A DNA stretch of 64,000 bases, taken from assembly GCA_910578555.1 (NCBI GenBank), contig CAJTPS010000011.1, positions 62,001-126,000 on the forward strand, in the 5' to 3' direction. The position numbers were made by a program, and so were the translations under genes. Below the pieces are notes generated by a model. It saw only the letters and a list, made by a program, of their open reading frames with translations. It did not search any database and had not been told where the DNA came from. The DNA is from an uncultured Lachnospiraceae bacterium (GTDB lineage: Bacteria > Bacillota > Clostridia > Lachnospirales > Lachnospiraceae). Shown here piece by piece: positions 43,596 through 51,894 of this stretch. Positions within the stretch are counted from its first letter, which is position 1; each line of letters starts with the position of its first letter.

Positions 43596-43641
43596 CGGGT
43601 GCTGTGGCATATTTTTACAGGTGATTTTATATAGAAGGGAT

Positions 43642-43670
43642 TTGACAGAAGCGGAAGTACTTGCTATAAT
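43642..43670 (+). promoter_or_regulatory. Consensus sigma-A promoter of the NlpC/P60 gene
   Basis: TTGACA at 43642-43647 and TATAAT at 43665-43670, both perfect, with a 17-base spacer. A perfect inverted repeat, AATTACG-T-CGTAATT (43668-43682), overlaps the -10 and start point and could be an operator. Downstream, to about 43721, GTTAC/GTTAA words recur. Confidence 0.8.
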
Positions 43671-43761
43671 TACGTCGTAATTGTTACAGAAATGTTACGA
43701 AATATAAAGAAATGTTAAGTATAGCGGCAATGACTGCTGTACGTAAGAGGATCAGATAGAC

Positions 43762-45012
43762 ATGAAAAGAAAAGAGATTCTGTGGCTGCTTACAGGATGT
43801 ATGCTGTTATTTACCCCGATCAGAGCGGAGGCGGTGACACTGCCGGATCTGCTGCCGATCGGAACGATCAATGTGCCGGAAGACATGCCGGAGGAGGGAA
43901 CAGAAGAGATTCCTGATGATGGCCAGAACGGCGGTCAGGCGGACAGCCGCACGGTGGATGGCAGCATCAGCAGTAACACGGCAGAAGAAAGCGGCACGGG
44001 AGAGGATGTGCCGGAAGAGACGACGCAGGATAATCAGGGAGCGGTGGTGGAATCGGGCGATTCTTCCCTGCAGGATATTCTCGGCGGCGGCGCCATCGGT
44101 TCCGTGGCGATTCTGGAAGCCACGAAGACGGAGAAAGAGTATGCCGAGGCATATGAGAAAGCGAAGAACGCGAACTGGGGCTATACCAATCTGGGAATCG
44201 CGCATGTAGACAATAATCTGAATGTACGTGCCGTCGCTGCGGAGGACGGCAAGCTGGTCGGCAAACTGCCTAAGGATGCGGCGTGCGAGGTGCTGGATTA
44301 TGACGGCACATGGGCGCATATCAGGTCCGGCAAGGTGGAAGGGTATGTCAGCCAGGAGTATCTGCTCATGGGCATCCCGGCGAAGCGCCGGGCGGAAGAA
44401 CTGGCGACGACCGTGGCGTGTGTCAATACGGAAGGTCTGAAAGTCAGGGCAGAGGCGAACACGGACTCAGAGGTGATTACGCTTGTAGCACAGGGAGAGG
44501 AACTGGAAGTGTCCGCGGTAGAGGGCGACTGGGTCAAAGTATATCTGGACGACGAGGAAGTATATGTGTCTGCGGAGTATGTGGAGGTCAGTTCCGAGCT
44601 GGGTACGGCGATCACGATGACGGAACTCTTCTATGGGCAGGGCGTATCCGATATCCGCGTGGATGTATGTCAGTACGCGAAGGAATTTCTGGGTAATCCT
44701 TATGTGTGGGGCGGCACCAGCCTGACGAAAGGAGCGGACTGTTCCGGCTTCGTGCTGAGCGTCTTCAAGAAATACGGCGTGAGTCTGCCGCACTCTTCCG
44801 TGGCACAGTCGAACCTTGGCACTACGATTAAAGTATCGGAGGCGAAACCGGGCGATCTGATTTTCTACGGCAACGGTAAGTCGATTAATCACGTGGCGAT
44901 CTATATCGGCGGCGGTCAGGTTATTCACGCCAGCAACCCGAAGTCGGGTATCAGAATCTCCAACACGTCTTACCGGTCACCGGTCAAGGCGGTACGGATT
45001 TTGCACGATTGA
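43762..45012 (+). CDS. Secreted SH3-NlpC/P60 cell-wall endopeptidase
   Basis: Extracellular peptidoglycan hydrolase cutting peptide stems. A signal peptide (about 1-24, ending RAEA before VTLPDL) is followed by an acidic Ser/Glu/Gly-rich linker (about 35-110), two bacterial SH3 domains (NNLNVRAVAAEDGKLVG and TEGLKVRAEANTDSEV), and an NlpC/P60 domain with catalytic Cys327 (ADCSGFV), His (NHVAIYIGG) and a third polar residue (IHASNP). LTGC near the start resembles a lipobox, but the hydrophobic stretch before it is short, so signal peptidase I is more likely. 416 residues. Confidence 0.93.
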   Translation: MKRKEILWLLTGCMLLFTPIRAEAVTLPDLLPIGTINVPEDMPEEGTEEIPDDGQNGGQADSRTVDGSISSNTAEESGTGEDVPEETTQDNQGAVVESGDSSLQDILGGGAIGSVAILEATKTEKEYAEAYEKAKNANWGYTNLGIAHVDNNLNVRAVAAEDGKLVGKLPKDAACEVLDYDGTWAHIRSGKVEGYVSQEYLLMGIPAKRRAEELATTVACVNTEGLKVRAEANTDSEVITLVAQGEELEVSAVEGDWVKVYLDDEEVYVSAEYVEVSSELGTAITMTELFYGQGVSDIRVDVCQYAKEFLGNPYVWGGTSLTKGADCSGFVLSVFKKYGVSLPHSSVAQSNLGTTIKVSEAKPGDLIFYGNGKSINHVAIYIGGGQVIHASNPKSGIRISNTSYRSPVKAVRILHD

Positions 45013-45020
45013 GAAAATGC

Positions 45021-45049
45021 TTTACATGGGCAATAGAGTATGATAAAAT
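45021..45049 (+). promoter_or_regulatory. Promoter of rpsO
   Basis: TTTACA at 45021-45026 and TAAAAT at 45044-45049 with a 17-base spacer. Predicted start near 45056 gives a leader of about 113 bases, most of it structured. Confidence 0.65.
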
Positions 45050-45065
45050 AACCAAGTATGAGTTC

Positions 45066-45147
45066 AGCCGACACCCGGAGGCGGGATACTCCGACCCTAT
45101 CTTGGTGTCCGGCGGTTGCAGAGGATCATCGGTAAGCGATATGATCC
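45066..45147 (+). promoter_or_regulatory. Structured rpsO leader, probable S15 autoregulatory element
   Basis: A long stem forms from CCGACACC (about 45068-45075) and GGTGTCCGG (about 45104-45112), enclosing CGGAG/CTCCG. A second stem, GGATCAT 45123-45129 with ATGATCC 45141-45147, ends 8 bases before the AAAGGAG ribosome binding site. Ribosomal protein S15 is known to repress its own mRNA through varied leader structures in different bacteria; that this is such a site is inferred from place and structure. Confidence 0.55.
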
Positions 45148-45168
45148 CTGACAGGAAAGGAGATAATC

Positions 45169-45435
45169 ATGATTTCTAAGGAAAAGAAAACTGCAATTAT
45201 TAACGAGTATGCGAGAACACCCGGCGACACAGGTTCACCGGAAGTACAGGTGGCGGTTCTTACGGCAAGGATTCAGGAGCTCACAGAGCACTTGAAAGAG
45301 AACCCGAAGGATCATCATTCCAGAAGAGGACTTTTGAAGATGGTTGGCCAGAGACGCGGACTGCTTGCATATTTGAAGGATAAGGATATCGAGAGATATC
45401 GTGCACTGATCGAGAGACTTGGTCTGAGAAAATAA
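45169..45435 (+). CDS. rpsO: 30S ribosomal protein S15
   Basis: Primary 16S rRNA-binding protein of the small subunit. The 88 residues carry the signatures GDTGSPEVQVAVLTARIQEL, KDHHSRRGLLKMVGQRRGLL and the terminal RYRALIERLGLRK. It starts at ATG 45169 after AAAGGAG. It is followed by a terminator and pnp, the typical rpsO-pnp order. Confidence 0.98.
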   Translation: MISKEKKTAIINEYARTPGDTGSPEVQVAVLTARIQELTEHLKENPKDHHSRRGLLKMVGQRRGLLAYLKDKDIERYRALIERLGLRK

Positions 45436-45447
45436 TACGGGACGGAA

Positions 45448-45492
45448 GACGGAGGTATGGCCGGAAAAGATCCGGCTTTATCCGTCTTTTTC
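45448..45492 (+). terminator. Intrinsic terminator between rpsO and pnp
   Basis: GACGGA at 45448-45453 pairs with TCCGTC at 45481-45486, with inner GCCGG/CCGGC, followed by TTTTTCG. Some read-through into pnp is likely because only a weak promoter can be seen in the next 200 bases. Confidence 0.75.
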
Positions 45493-45704
45493 GTTTTATA
45501 TGGAACAGGTATATTTCTAATAGCGGTTACACGGGCGGAAGAAGTATCCGAGACCACAAATATAGACACAAACAGTAACGATTGGTATTTATTGTGCGCG
45601 AAAGAATCGTGCACAGGATACGGAAAACGGCAGGTTTGCGGAAATATTTGTAGTTTCGGCATCTTCTGCCTTAAACAATATAAAAATAATAAGGAGAGAA
45701 GATT

Positions 45705-47795
45705 ATGTACAAGAGTTACACAATGGAACTTGCCGGACGTACCCTTAAGGTAGATATCGGCAGAGTCGGCAAACAGGCGAACGGCTGCGCATTCATGCAG
45801 TACGGAGAGACCACGGTTCTGTCCACGGCTACCGCTTCGGAGAAGCCGAGGGAGGGGATCGATTTCTTCCCCTGCAGCGTGGAGTACGAGGAGAAGCTGT
45901 ATTCCGTAGGTAAGATTCCGGGAGGATTTAATAAGAGAGAGGGTAAGGCATCCGAGAACGCGGTTCTGACGAGCCGTGTCATCGACAGACCGATGAGACC
46001 CCTGTTCCCGAAGGATTACCGCAATGACGTGACACTGAACAATATGGTTATGAGCGTAGATCCCGAGTGCCGTCCGGAACTGGTGGCGATGATCGGTACT
46101 GCGATCGCAACCTGTATTTCAGATATTCCTTTCAACGGTCCCTGCGCTATGACGCAGATGGGCATGGTTGACGGTGAATTGATCGTGAATCCGTCTCAGG
46201 AAAAATGGGACAAAGGCGACCTGAAGATGACGGTGGCTTCCACAGCGCAGAAGGTCATGATGATCGAGGCAGGCGCCAATGAAGTGCCGGAAGAAAAGGT
46301 ACTTGAGGCAATCTACAAGGCGCATGAGATCAACCAGACGATCATAGAGTTTATCAATAAGATCGTGGCAGAGGTCGGCAAGCCGAAGCATACGTATGAG
46401 AGTTGCGCGATTCCGGCACAGATGTTCGAGGATATGAAGAATATCGTTACACCGGAGGAGATGGAGACGGCAGTCTTTACCGATGAGAAACAGGTTCGTG
46501 AAGAGAACATCCGCAATATCACGGCTAAGCTGGAAGAGGCTTTCGCAGAGAACGAAGAGTATCTGGCGGTCTTAAGCGAGGCGGTATATCAGTATCAGAA
46601 GAAAACGGTTCGTAAGATGATCCTGAAAGATCACAAGCGTCCGGATGGCCGTGCGCTTGACCAGATCAGACCGCTGGCGGCTGAGGTTGACATCATCCCG
46701 AGAGTACACGGTTCCGCCATGTTCACACGCGGACAGACACAGATCTGCAATGTGTGTACGCTCGCTCCGCTTTCAGAGGTTCAGAGAGTAGACGGACTGG
46801 ATGAGAACATCACATGTAAGAGATATATGCACCACTATAATTTTCCGTCTTATTCCGTAGGTGAGACGAAAGTCAGCCGCGGACCGGGACGTAGAGAGAT
46901 CGGACACGGCGCGCTGGCTGAGAGAGCGTTAATACCGGTTCTTCCTTCCGAGGAGGAGTTCCCTTACGCGATCCGTACCGTATCCGAGACATTTGAGTCC
47001 AACGGTTCCACTTCCATGGCATCCACATGTGCCTCCTGTATGTCGCTGATGGCGGCGGGTGTGCCGATCAAGAAGATGGTGGCAGGTATTTCCTGCGGTC
47101 TGGTGACAGGCGATACGGATGACGATTTCGTACTGCTGACAGATATTCAGGGTCTGGAAGACTTCTTCGGAGATATGGACTTTAAGGTAACAGGTACGCA
47201 TGACGGTATTACGGCGATTCAGATGGATATTAAGATCCATGGTCTGACAAGACCCATCGTGGAAGGTGCGATCGCAAGATGCCGTGAAGCGAGAGAGTTT
47301 ATTATGGCAAATTGTATGGTTCCCGCGATCGCGGCACCTCGTAAGGAAGTAGGTCCTTATGCGCCGAAGATCATTTCCATTCAGATCGATCCGGATAAGA
47401 TCGGCGACGTGGTAGGACAGCGCGGCAAGACGATCAACGAGATCATTGCGCGGACAGGCGTGAAGATTGATATCACAGACGAGGGTCAGGTTTCTGTGTG
47501 CGGTACGGATAAAGAGATGATGGATAAAGCAGTAGATATGATCAAGACCATCATTATGGACTTTGAGGAAGGACAGATCTTCAAGGGAACCGTAGTCAGC
47601 ATCAAGGAATTCGGCGCGTTTATCGAGTTTGCACCGGGCAAGGAAGGTATGGTTCATATTTCAAAGATTGCCAAGGAGAGAATTAATCACGTAGAAGATG
47701 TGCTGACACTCGGAGATAAAGTGACGGTTGTCTGTCTCGGCAAGGATAAGATGGGCAGAATCAGCTTCTCCATGAAAGATGTGGCACAGGTTTAG
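45705..47795 (+). CDS. pnp: Polyribonucleotide nucleotidyltransferase (PNPase)
   Basis: Phosphorolytic 3'-5' exoribonuclease of mRNA turnover. Two RNase PH domains flank a helical domain: the first opens MELAGRTLKVDIGRVGKQAN, the second includes FTRGQTQ and DGITAIQMDIK (active-site Asp residues). A KH domain (DVVGQRGKTINEIIARTG) and an S1 domain (IFKGTVVSIKEFGAFIEF) end the protein. 696 residues. AAGGAG precedes the ATG. A 212-base leader separates it from the rpsO terminator; that leader has only short hairpins. Confidence 0.98.
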   Translation: MYKSYTMELAGRTLKVDIGRVGKQANGCAFMQYGETTVLSTATASEKPREGIDFFPCSVEYEEKLYSVGKIPGGFNKREGKASENAVLTSRVIDRPMRPLFPKDYRNDVTLNNMVMSVDPECRPELVAMIGTAIATCISDIPFNGPCAMTQMGMVDGELIVNPSQEKWDKGDLKMTVASTAQKVMMIEAGANEVPEEKVLEAIYKAHEINQTIIEFINKIVAEVGKPKHTYESCAIPAQMFEDMKNIVTPEEMETAVFTDEKQVREENIRNITAKLEEAFAENEEYLAVLSEAVYQYQKKTVRKMILKDHKRPDGRALDQIRPLAAEVDIIPRVHGSAMFTRGQTQICNVCTLAPLSEVQRVDGLDENITCKRYMHHYNFPSYSVGETKVSRGPGRREIGHGALAERALIPVLPSEEEFPYAIRTVSETFESNGSTSMASTCASCMSLMAAGVPIKKMVAGISCGLVTGDTDDDFVLLTDIQGLEDFFGDMDFKVTGTHDGITAIQMDIKIHGLTRPIVEGAIARCREAREFIMANCMVPAIAAPRKEVGPYAPKIISIQIDPDKIGDVVGQRGKTINEIIARTGVKIDITDEGQVSVCGTDKEMMDKAVDMIKTIIMDFEEGQIFKGTVVSIKEFGAFIEFAPGKEGMVHISKIAKERINHVEDVLTLGDKVTVVCLGKDKMGRISFSMKDVAQV

Positions 47796-47869
47796 AAGTT
47801 AAGAAGAGTCTGAACAGTTAACAGGGCTGGAGAGCTGTAACGCTACGGCGATTCAGCCTTGTATGTTCT

Positions 47870-47943
47870 GATATAGGAAATTACTCCGCTTATTCGAGTT
47901 CGCGAAGCGAATCTCGCAAACGAGCTTTGCTCGTTTGGTTCTC
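47870..47943 (+). repeat. Copy of the interspersed structured repeat
   Basis: Core TTCGCGAAGCGAATCTCGC followed by hairpin AAACGAGC-TTT-GCTCGTTT and GGTTCT. It matches the copy at 32919 and, inverted, the one at 11096. The repeat ends exactly where the -35 box of the next promoter (TTGACA at 47944) begins. Confidence 0.65.
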
Positions 47944-47973
47944 TTGACAGCGGATAAACAAGTAGAATATAAT
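47944..47973 (+). promoter_or_regulatory. Promoter of the HD-GYP response regulator
   Basis: Perfect TTGACA at 47944-47949 and TATAAT at 47968-47973 with an 18-base spacer. The leader before the start codon at 48052 is about 72 bases. Confidence 0.65.
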
Positions 47974-48051
47974 AGCAGTAATTATAGCAGTTGCAATATA
48001 TGTAGTTTTTTCATTACTAACAAGGGGCAGCAGAATAGGATAAGAGGAAAT

Positions 48052-49140
48052 ATGAAGAAACCAACACTTTTGATTGTCGATGACGTAGATATCAACAGAG
48101 AGATTCTATGCGAAATGTTCCATGAGTACAATACGATTCAGGCATCGAACGGAAAGGAAGCGGTGGAGATTATCGCTGAGCATTTGGACAGCATATCTGT
48201 TGTGCTCCTGGATATTGTGATGCCGGTGATGGACGGCGTGGCTGTTTTGGAGGAGATGAAGAAGAATAAATGGATCGAGAGTATCCCGGTTCTTCTGATC
48301 ACGGGTGAGGCGACCACACAGATTGAGCGCAAGGCATATCGTCTGGGTGCCAGCGATATTATTAAGAAGCCGTTCGACGCTTTTATCGTGAAACAGCGTA
48401 CTAAGAACGTGATTGAACTGTACTATAATAAACGCCATCTGGAAGAGATGGTGGAACTGCAGACGAAGGTTCTGCGTAAACAGGCGGAAGAACTGCAGAG
48501 CATCAATGACCGCATTATAGATGTTATGAGTACGGTGGTGGAGTTCCGTAATCTGGAGTCCGGCGATCATGTTAAGCGTGTGAAAACATTCACTAATATA
48601 TTGGCTCGTTATGTGGCACAGGAGTATCCGGAATACCATCTGGACAGCTATGCCATCAACATGATCACTTCTGCGGCGGCGCTGCATGATGTGGGTAAGA
48701 TTGTGATACCTGACGCGATTCTCCTGAAGCCGGGCAGACTGACGGCAGAGGAATTTGAGGTTATGAAATCTCACACGACGAGAGGCTGTGATGTCATAGA
48801 CATGCTGGCGGATATCCAGCAGGGAGAATACGGCAAGGTCAGCTATGAGATCTGCAGGCATCATCATGAGAGATATGACGGCAGAGGCTATCCGGACGGA
48901 CTTAAGGAAGAGGAAATTCCGATTTCCGCCCAGATCGTATCTGTGGCCGATGTATATGATGCGCTGGTGAATGAGAGATGTTATAAAGCAGCCTTTACGA
49001 CAGAGGAAGCTTTCCGCATGATTACCAACGGTGAATGTGGAACCTTCTCGCCGAAGCTGATGCACTGTCTGACATTAGCCAGAGAAGAATTTGAGAGCAT
49101 CGTGAACGGCGGCAGCGGCGAGAAAAGCACAGAAGCATAA
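48052..49140 (+). CDS. Response regulator with HD-GYP phosphodiesterase domain
   Basis: Likely hydrolyses cyclic di-GMP under control of a histidine kinase not seen here. Receiver domain: acidic pair in IVDDVDINRE, phospho-acceptor D54 (VVLLDIVMP), and KKPFDAF with the conserved Lys. After a short coiled coil, the HD-GYP domain shows HDVGKI, HTTRG, HHERYDGRGYPDGL (GYP) and ADVYDAL. Length 362. Start at 48052 after AGAGGAAA; a longer upstream frame is not supported. It ends 1 base from the convergent pyrI stop. Confidence 0.93.
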   Translation: MKKPTLLIVDDVDINREILCEMFHEYNTIQASNGKEAVEIIAEHLDSISVVLLDIVMPVMDGVAVLEEMKKNKWIESIPVLLITGEATTQIERKAYRLGASDIIKKPFDAFIVKQRTKNVIELYYNKRHLEEMVELQTKVLRKQAEELQSINDRIIDVMSTVVEFRNLESGDHVKRVKTFTNILARYVAQEYPEYHLDSYAINMITSAAALHDVGKIVIPDAILLKPGRLTAEEFEVMKSHTTRGCDVIDMLADIQQGEYGKVSYEICRHHHERYDGRGYPDGLKEEEIPISAQIVSVADVYDALVNERCYKAAFTTEEAFRMITNGECGTFSPKLMHCLTLAREEFESIVNGGSGEKSTEA

Positions 49141-49141
49141 A

Positions 49142-49582
49142 TTACCACAGGGCGGCTGATTCGCTTGCCTTTTCCTCACAATATTTGCAGCGATAAACTT
49201 CCTTCTCTTCATCCGCAAGCATGAAGATGTGAGGAAGTTCCTGCTCTATGGAAGTAATACATCTCGGATTTTTACATTTGATGATGTTTTTGATTTCTTT
49301 GGGCAGCACCAGATCTTTTTTATCAACGATTTTGCCGTCCTTGATCACATTGACAGTGATATTGTGGTCGATGAACGCGAGTACATCCAGATCCAGTGTG
49401 TTAATGTCACATTCTACTTTCAGAATATCTTTCTTGCCCATCTTATTACTGCGGGCATTCTTGATGATTGCCACGGTACAATCCAGTTTATCTAACTGCA
49501 GATGATGATAGATAGAGAGGCTTTTTCCTGCCTCTATATGGTCAAGCACGAAGCCTTCTTCGATTTTTCCTACGTTTAACAT
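49142..49582 (-). CDS. pyrI: Aspartate carbamoyltransferase regulatory subunit
   Basis: Allosteric subunit of ATCase. 146 residues: the N-terminal nucleotide-binding domain begins MLNVGKIEEGFVLDHIEAGKS; the C-terminal zinc domain has four cysteines, in CKNPRCITSIEQE and YRCKYCEEKA, that bind one zinc and contact PyrB. It follows pyrB on the - strand by 55 bases. The stop is adjacent to the convergent HD-GYP gene, leaving no space for a terminator between them. Confidence 0.95.
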   Translation of the reverse strand: MLNVGKIEEGFVLDHIEAGKSLSIYHHLQLDKLDCTVAIIKNARSNKMGKKDILKVECDINTLDLDVLAFIDHNITVNVIKDGKIVDKKDLVLPKEIKNIIKCKNPRCITSIEQELPHIFMLADEEKEVYRCKYCEEKASESAALW

Positions 49583-49637
49583 GTTTACCCTCCTTGTTTC
49601 TGCGTTGTTTCCTATTCATGTGTTACGCACGGCATGG

Positions 49638-50552
49638 TCAGACGGTGATCTCCAGCAGGGTAAGGATCAGCGCCATCCTGACATAGACGCCGTACTGAGC
49701 CTGTTTGAAGTATACGGCACGGGGATCGTCATCCACTTCCACGGAGATTTCGTTGACGCGGGGAAGCGGGTGCAGTATGAGCATATCGTCTTTGGCCAGC
49801 GCCAGTTTTTCTTTGTTCAGGATATAGAAATCTTTCAGACGCACGTAGTCTTCTTCGTTAAAGAATCGTTCCCGCTGTACTCTGGTCATATAGAGGAGAT
49901 CCAGTTCCGCCATGCAGTCCTCCAGCCGGATCACTTCCTCGTACTCGATACCCTTCTCAGACAGCATGTCCGTGATATAGTCGGGTACTCTGAGCTCAGG
50001 CGGAGAGATAAAGAGGAAGCGGATATTCGGATAGCGGATCAGCGCGTTGATCAGGGAATGTACGGTTCTGCCGAATTTCAGGTCACCGCACAATCCGATG
50101 GTGAAGCTGCCGAGGCGCCCCTTCAGGGCGCGGATGGTCAGTAGATCCGTGAGCGTCTGTGTGGGATGCTGGTGACCGCCGTCACCGGCATTGATCACGG
50201 GGATGCCGGACCGGCTGGCTGCTACCATGGGCGCGCCTTCCTTGGGATGGCGCATGGCGCAGATATCCGCATAGCAGGAGATGATACGGATCGTGTCGGA
50301 CACGCTTTCGCCCTTGGAAGCAGAGGAGGAGCCGGCATCAGAGAATCCCAGCACCTGTCCGCCCAGACTCAGCATAGCCGATTCGAAACTGAGCCGTGTT
50401 CGCGTACTTGGCTCGTAGAAGCAGGTGGCAAGCTTTTTACCCGCGCAGGCATGTGCGTATTTCGCGGGATTGCCGGCAATATCATCCGCAAGATCAAACA
50501 GTTTGTCCAGTTCTTCCACCGAGAAATCGAGTGGGTTCATTAAATGTCTCAT
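49638..50552 (-). CDS. pyrB: Aspartate carbamoyltransferase catalytic subunit
   Basis: First committed step of pyrimidine synthesis: carbamoyl phosphate plus aspartate. FYEPSTRTRLSFESAM is the carbamoyl-phosphate-binding site; HPTQTLTDLLTI and LHPLPRVNEISVEVD are further active-site blocks. 304 residues. Start placed at 50552 (MRHLMNPLDF) because GGAG lies 5 bases upstream on the - strand; a start at 50588 would add 12 residues. An 8-bp hairpin (GATTGAAA/TTTCAATC, 50595-50618) lies in its leader. Forms holoenzyme with PyrI. Confidence 0.96.
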   Translation of the reverse strand: MRHLMNPLDFSVEELDKLFDLADDIAGNPAKYAHACAGKKLATCFYEPSTRTRLSFESAMLSLGGQVLGFSDAGSSSASKGESVSDTIRIISCYADICAMRHPKEGAPMVAASRSGIPVINAGDGGHQHPTQTLTDLLTIRALKGRLGSFTIGLCGDLKFGRTVHSLINALIRYPNIRFLFISPPELRVPDYITDMLSEKGIEYEEVIRLEDCMAELDLLYMTRVQRERFFNEEDYVRLKDFYILNKEKLALAKDDMLILHPLPRVNEISVEVDDDPRAVYFKQAQYGVYVRMALILTLLEITV

Positions 50553-50630
50553 ATGTTTTCTCCATTTCCGCGCAGCATTACCGCGCAAATCTGCGATTGA
50601 AAGTTTTAATTTTCAATCTTAAGTACACTG

Positions 50631-50660
50631 AAAAAAATAGAAGAGAAATGATCTCTTCTA
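50631..50660 (-). terminator. Intrinsic terminator of the nitroreductase gene
   Basis: On the - strand TAGAAGAGA (50652-50660) pairs perfectly with TCTCTTCTA (50638-50646) and is followed by seven T (50631-50637). It lies 14 bases after the nitroreductase stop and upstream of pyrB; no clear pyrB promoter is visible, so partial read-through is possible. Confidence 0.75.
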
Positions 50661-50673
50661 TTCTGATACAATA

Positions 50674-51216
50674 TTATGTCAGATAGGATAATAAATCTTC
50701 TACCGGTTTTCTTCTGGGAACAGCCGGTTCTTCATCGGGATAGCCGACAGGGATCAGCGCAACCAGTTCTCTGTCTTCAGGAAGCTGCAGCATCGATGCA
50801 ACAGACTCTTCATCAAACAGTCCAAGAATGACGGAGCCAAGACCCTGTTCGTAAGCAGCCAGACAGAAGGTTTGTGAAGCGATGCCGGCATCATACATCT
50901 GCCAGCCGTCACCGCGGGGGGTACTGTAGGAACCGTCACGCTCAAATCCGCTGCGGTTCTTTATGATCGTTACGGCGATCAGCACGGGTGCATTGGAGAT
51001 GATCGTGCCGTTCGGCGGATAAATGGAAGTGCCTTCTGTTGCAATTCGTTCTTTCAAAGCGCCTTCAACCGCAATGTAGCGGGTGATCTGGGTATGCTTC
51101 CAGCTGGGAGCATAGGAGGCGATCTCGACGATGCTGGCAAGCAGCTCGTGGGAAACCGGATCTGTCTTAAACTTACGGATACTTCTGCGCCCTAAGATAC
51201 ATTCCTTTGCAGTCAT
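50674..51216 (-). CDS. Nitroreductase family protein
   Basis: FMN-dependent oxidoreductase of unknown substrate. The 180 residues show the typical opening ILGRRSIRKFKTDPVSHELL, the FMN-contact region SYAPSWKHTQ, and GLGSVILGLFDEESVASML then ALIPVGYPDEEP near the end. AAGGAGG precedes its ATG on the - strand. It has its own promoter, divergent from the PH-domain gene. Confidence 0.9.
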   Translation of the reverse strand: MTAKECILGRRSIRKFKTDPVSHELLASIVEIASYAPSWKHTQITRYIAVEGALKERIATEGTSIYPPNGTIISNAPVLIAVTIIKNRSGFERDGSYSTPRGDGWQMYDAGIASQTFCLAAYEQGLGSVILGLFDEESVASMLQLPEDRELVALIPVGYPDEEPAVPRRKPVEDLLSYLT

Positions 51217-51271
51217 GCTATAACCCTCCTTATAGTGTGTGCTGTATGTCGATTACATCTACATTTTGTAT

Positions 51272-51300
51272 ATCATACCATAAAGGGAGAGGGGTTTCAA
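51272..51300 (-). promoter_or_regulatory. Promoter of the nitroreductase gene
   Basis: On the - strand TTGAAA (51295-51300) and TATGAT (51272-51277) with a 17-base spacer. It is back to back with the promoter at 51312. Confidence 0.6.
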
Positions 51301-51311
51301 CAGTTTTTATA

Positions 51312-51340
51312 TTGTGGAATGGGTGGGGGTATGTTATAGT
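51312..51340 (+). promoter_or_regulatory. Promoter of the PH-domain gene
   Basis: TTGTGG at 51312-51317 and TATAGT at 51335-51340 with a 17-base spacer; TG one base before the -10 makes it extended. Leader of about 52 bases to the start at 51399. Confidence 0.5.
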
Positions 51341-51398
51341 GAGAGATAGGTTCAAATGGATTTGTATGCGCAGGAACAGCGCAGAAACGGAGCGGAAT

Positions 51399-51848
51399 AT
51401 GGAAGAATCAAAGAAGGATACAGTGCAGGAAGAGAAGCGGCAGGAAGAGTCCGCACAGGTGCAAAACGAGGAGGGAAGAAAGGAATATGTAGAGCGTAAA
51501 CGCTGGCTTTTTCTTGGACTGCCCTTTACTTTTACGAAGTATAGGGTGAATGCGGATGTGATAACGATCAATGACGGACTTCTCAACACAAAAGAAAACG
51601 ATTGTTATTTATACAAGGTACAGGATGTGGAACTGCAGGTCAGTCTTGCGGAACGTATCTTCGGACTGGGAACAGTTGCATGCTATACCGGAGACAATAC
51701 GCATCCGCAGTTGTTCCTGTCACATATTAAACATGCCAGAGAAATCAAAAATTATATTCTGAAGGCTTCGGAGGAAGCGCGCAGAAAGCGCCGCACGCTC
51801 AATACGCTTAATATCGATGCTGCGGACATTGACGAAATCGACGCGTAA
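51399..51848 (+). CDS. PH-domain (bPH2/DUF304-like) protein
   Basis: 149 residues. After a charged N-terminus (KKDTVQEEKRQEESAQVQ) comes a single bacterial PH-like domain: FTKYRVNADVITINDGLLN, DCYLYKVQDVELQVSLAER, FGLGTVACYTGDN and HIKHAREIKNYI. No membrane segment in the 149-residue form. The start at 51399 is set by GGAG at 51389-51392; the reading frame is open further upstream but lacks a site. Function unknown; such domains bind ligands or proteins at the membrane. Confidence 0.75.
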   Translation: MEESKKDTVQEEKRQEESAQVQNEEGRKEYVERKRWLFLGLPFTFTKYRVNADVITINDGLLNTKENDCYLYKVQDVELQVSLAERIFGLGTVACYTGDNTHPQLFLSHIKHAREIKNYILKASEEARRKRRTLNTLNIDAADIDEIDA

Positions 51849-51894
51849 GTTCTGTGACGGCGGGGAATGCGTCAGGACGGCATGTGCGGACTTG

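Noticed and set aside
45457..45753. Small frame in the rpsO-pnp gap
   Set aside because: It starts inside the terminator hairpin, overlaps pnp and has Cys-rich random composition; no evidence for translation.
49581..50144. + strand frame across pyrB
   Set aside because: Antisense to a full-length PyrB with all catalytic motifs; no own ribosome binding site.
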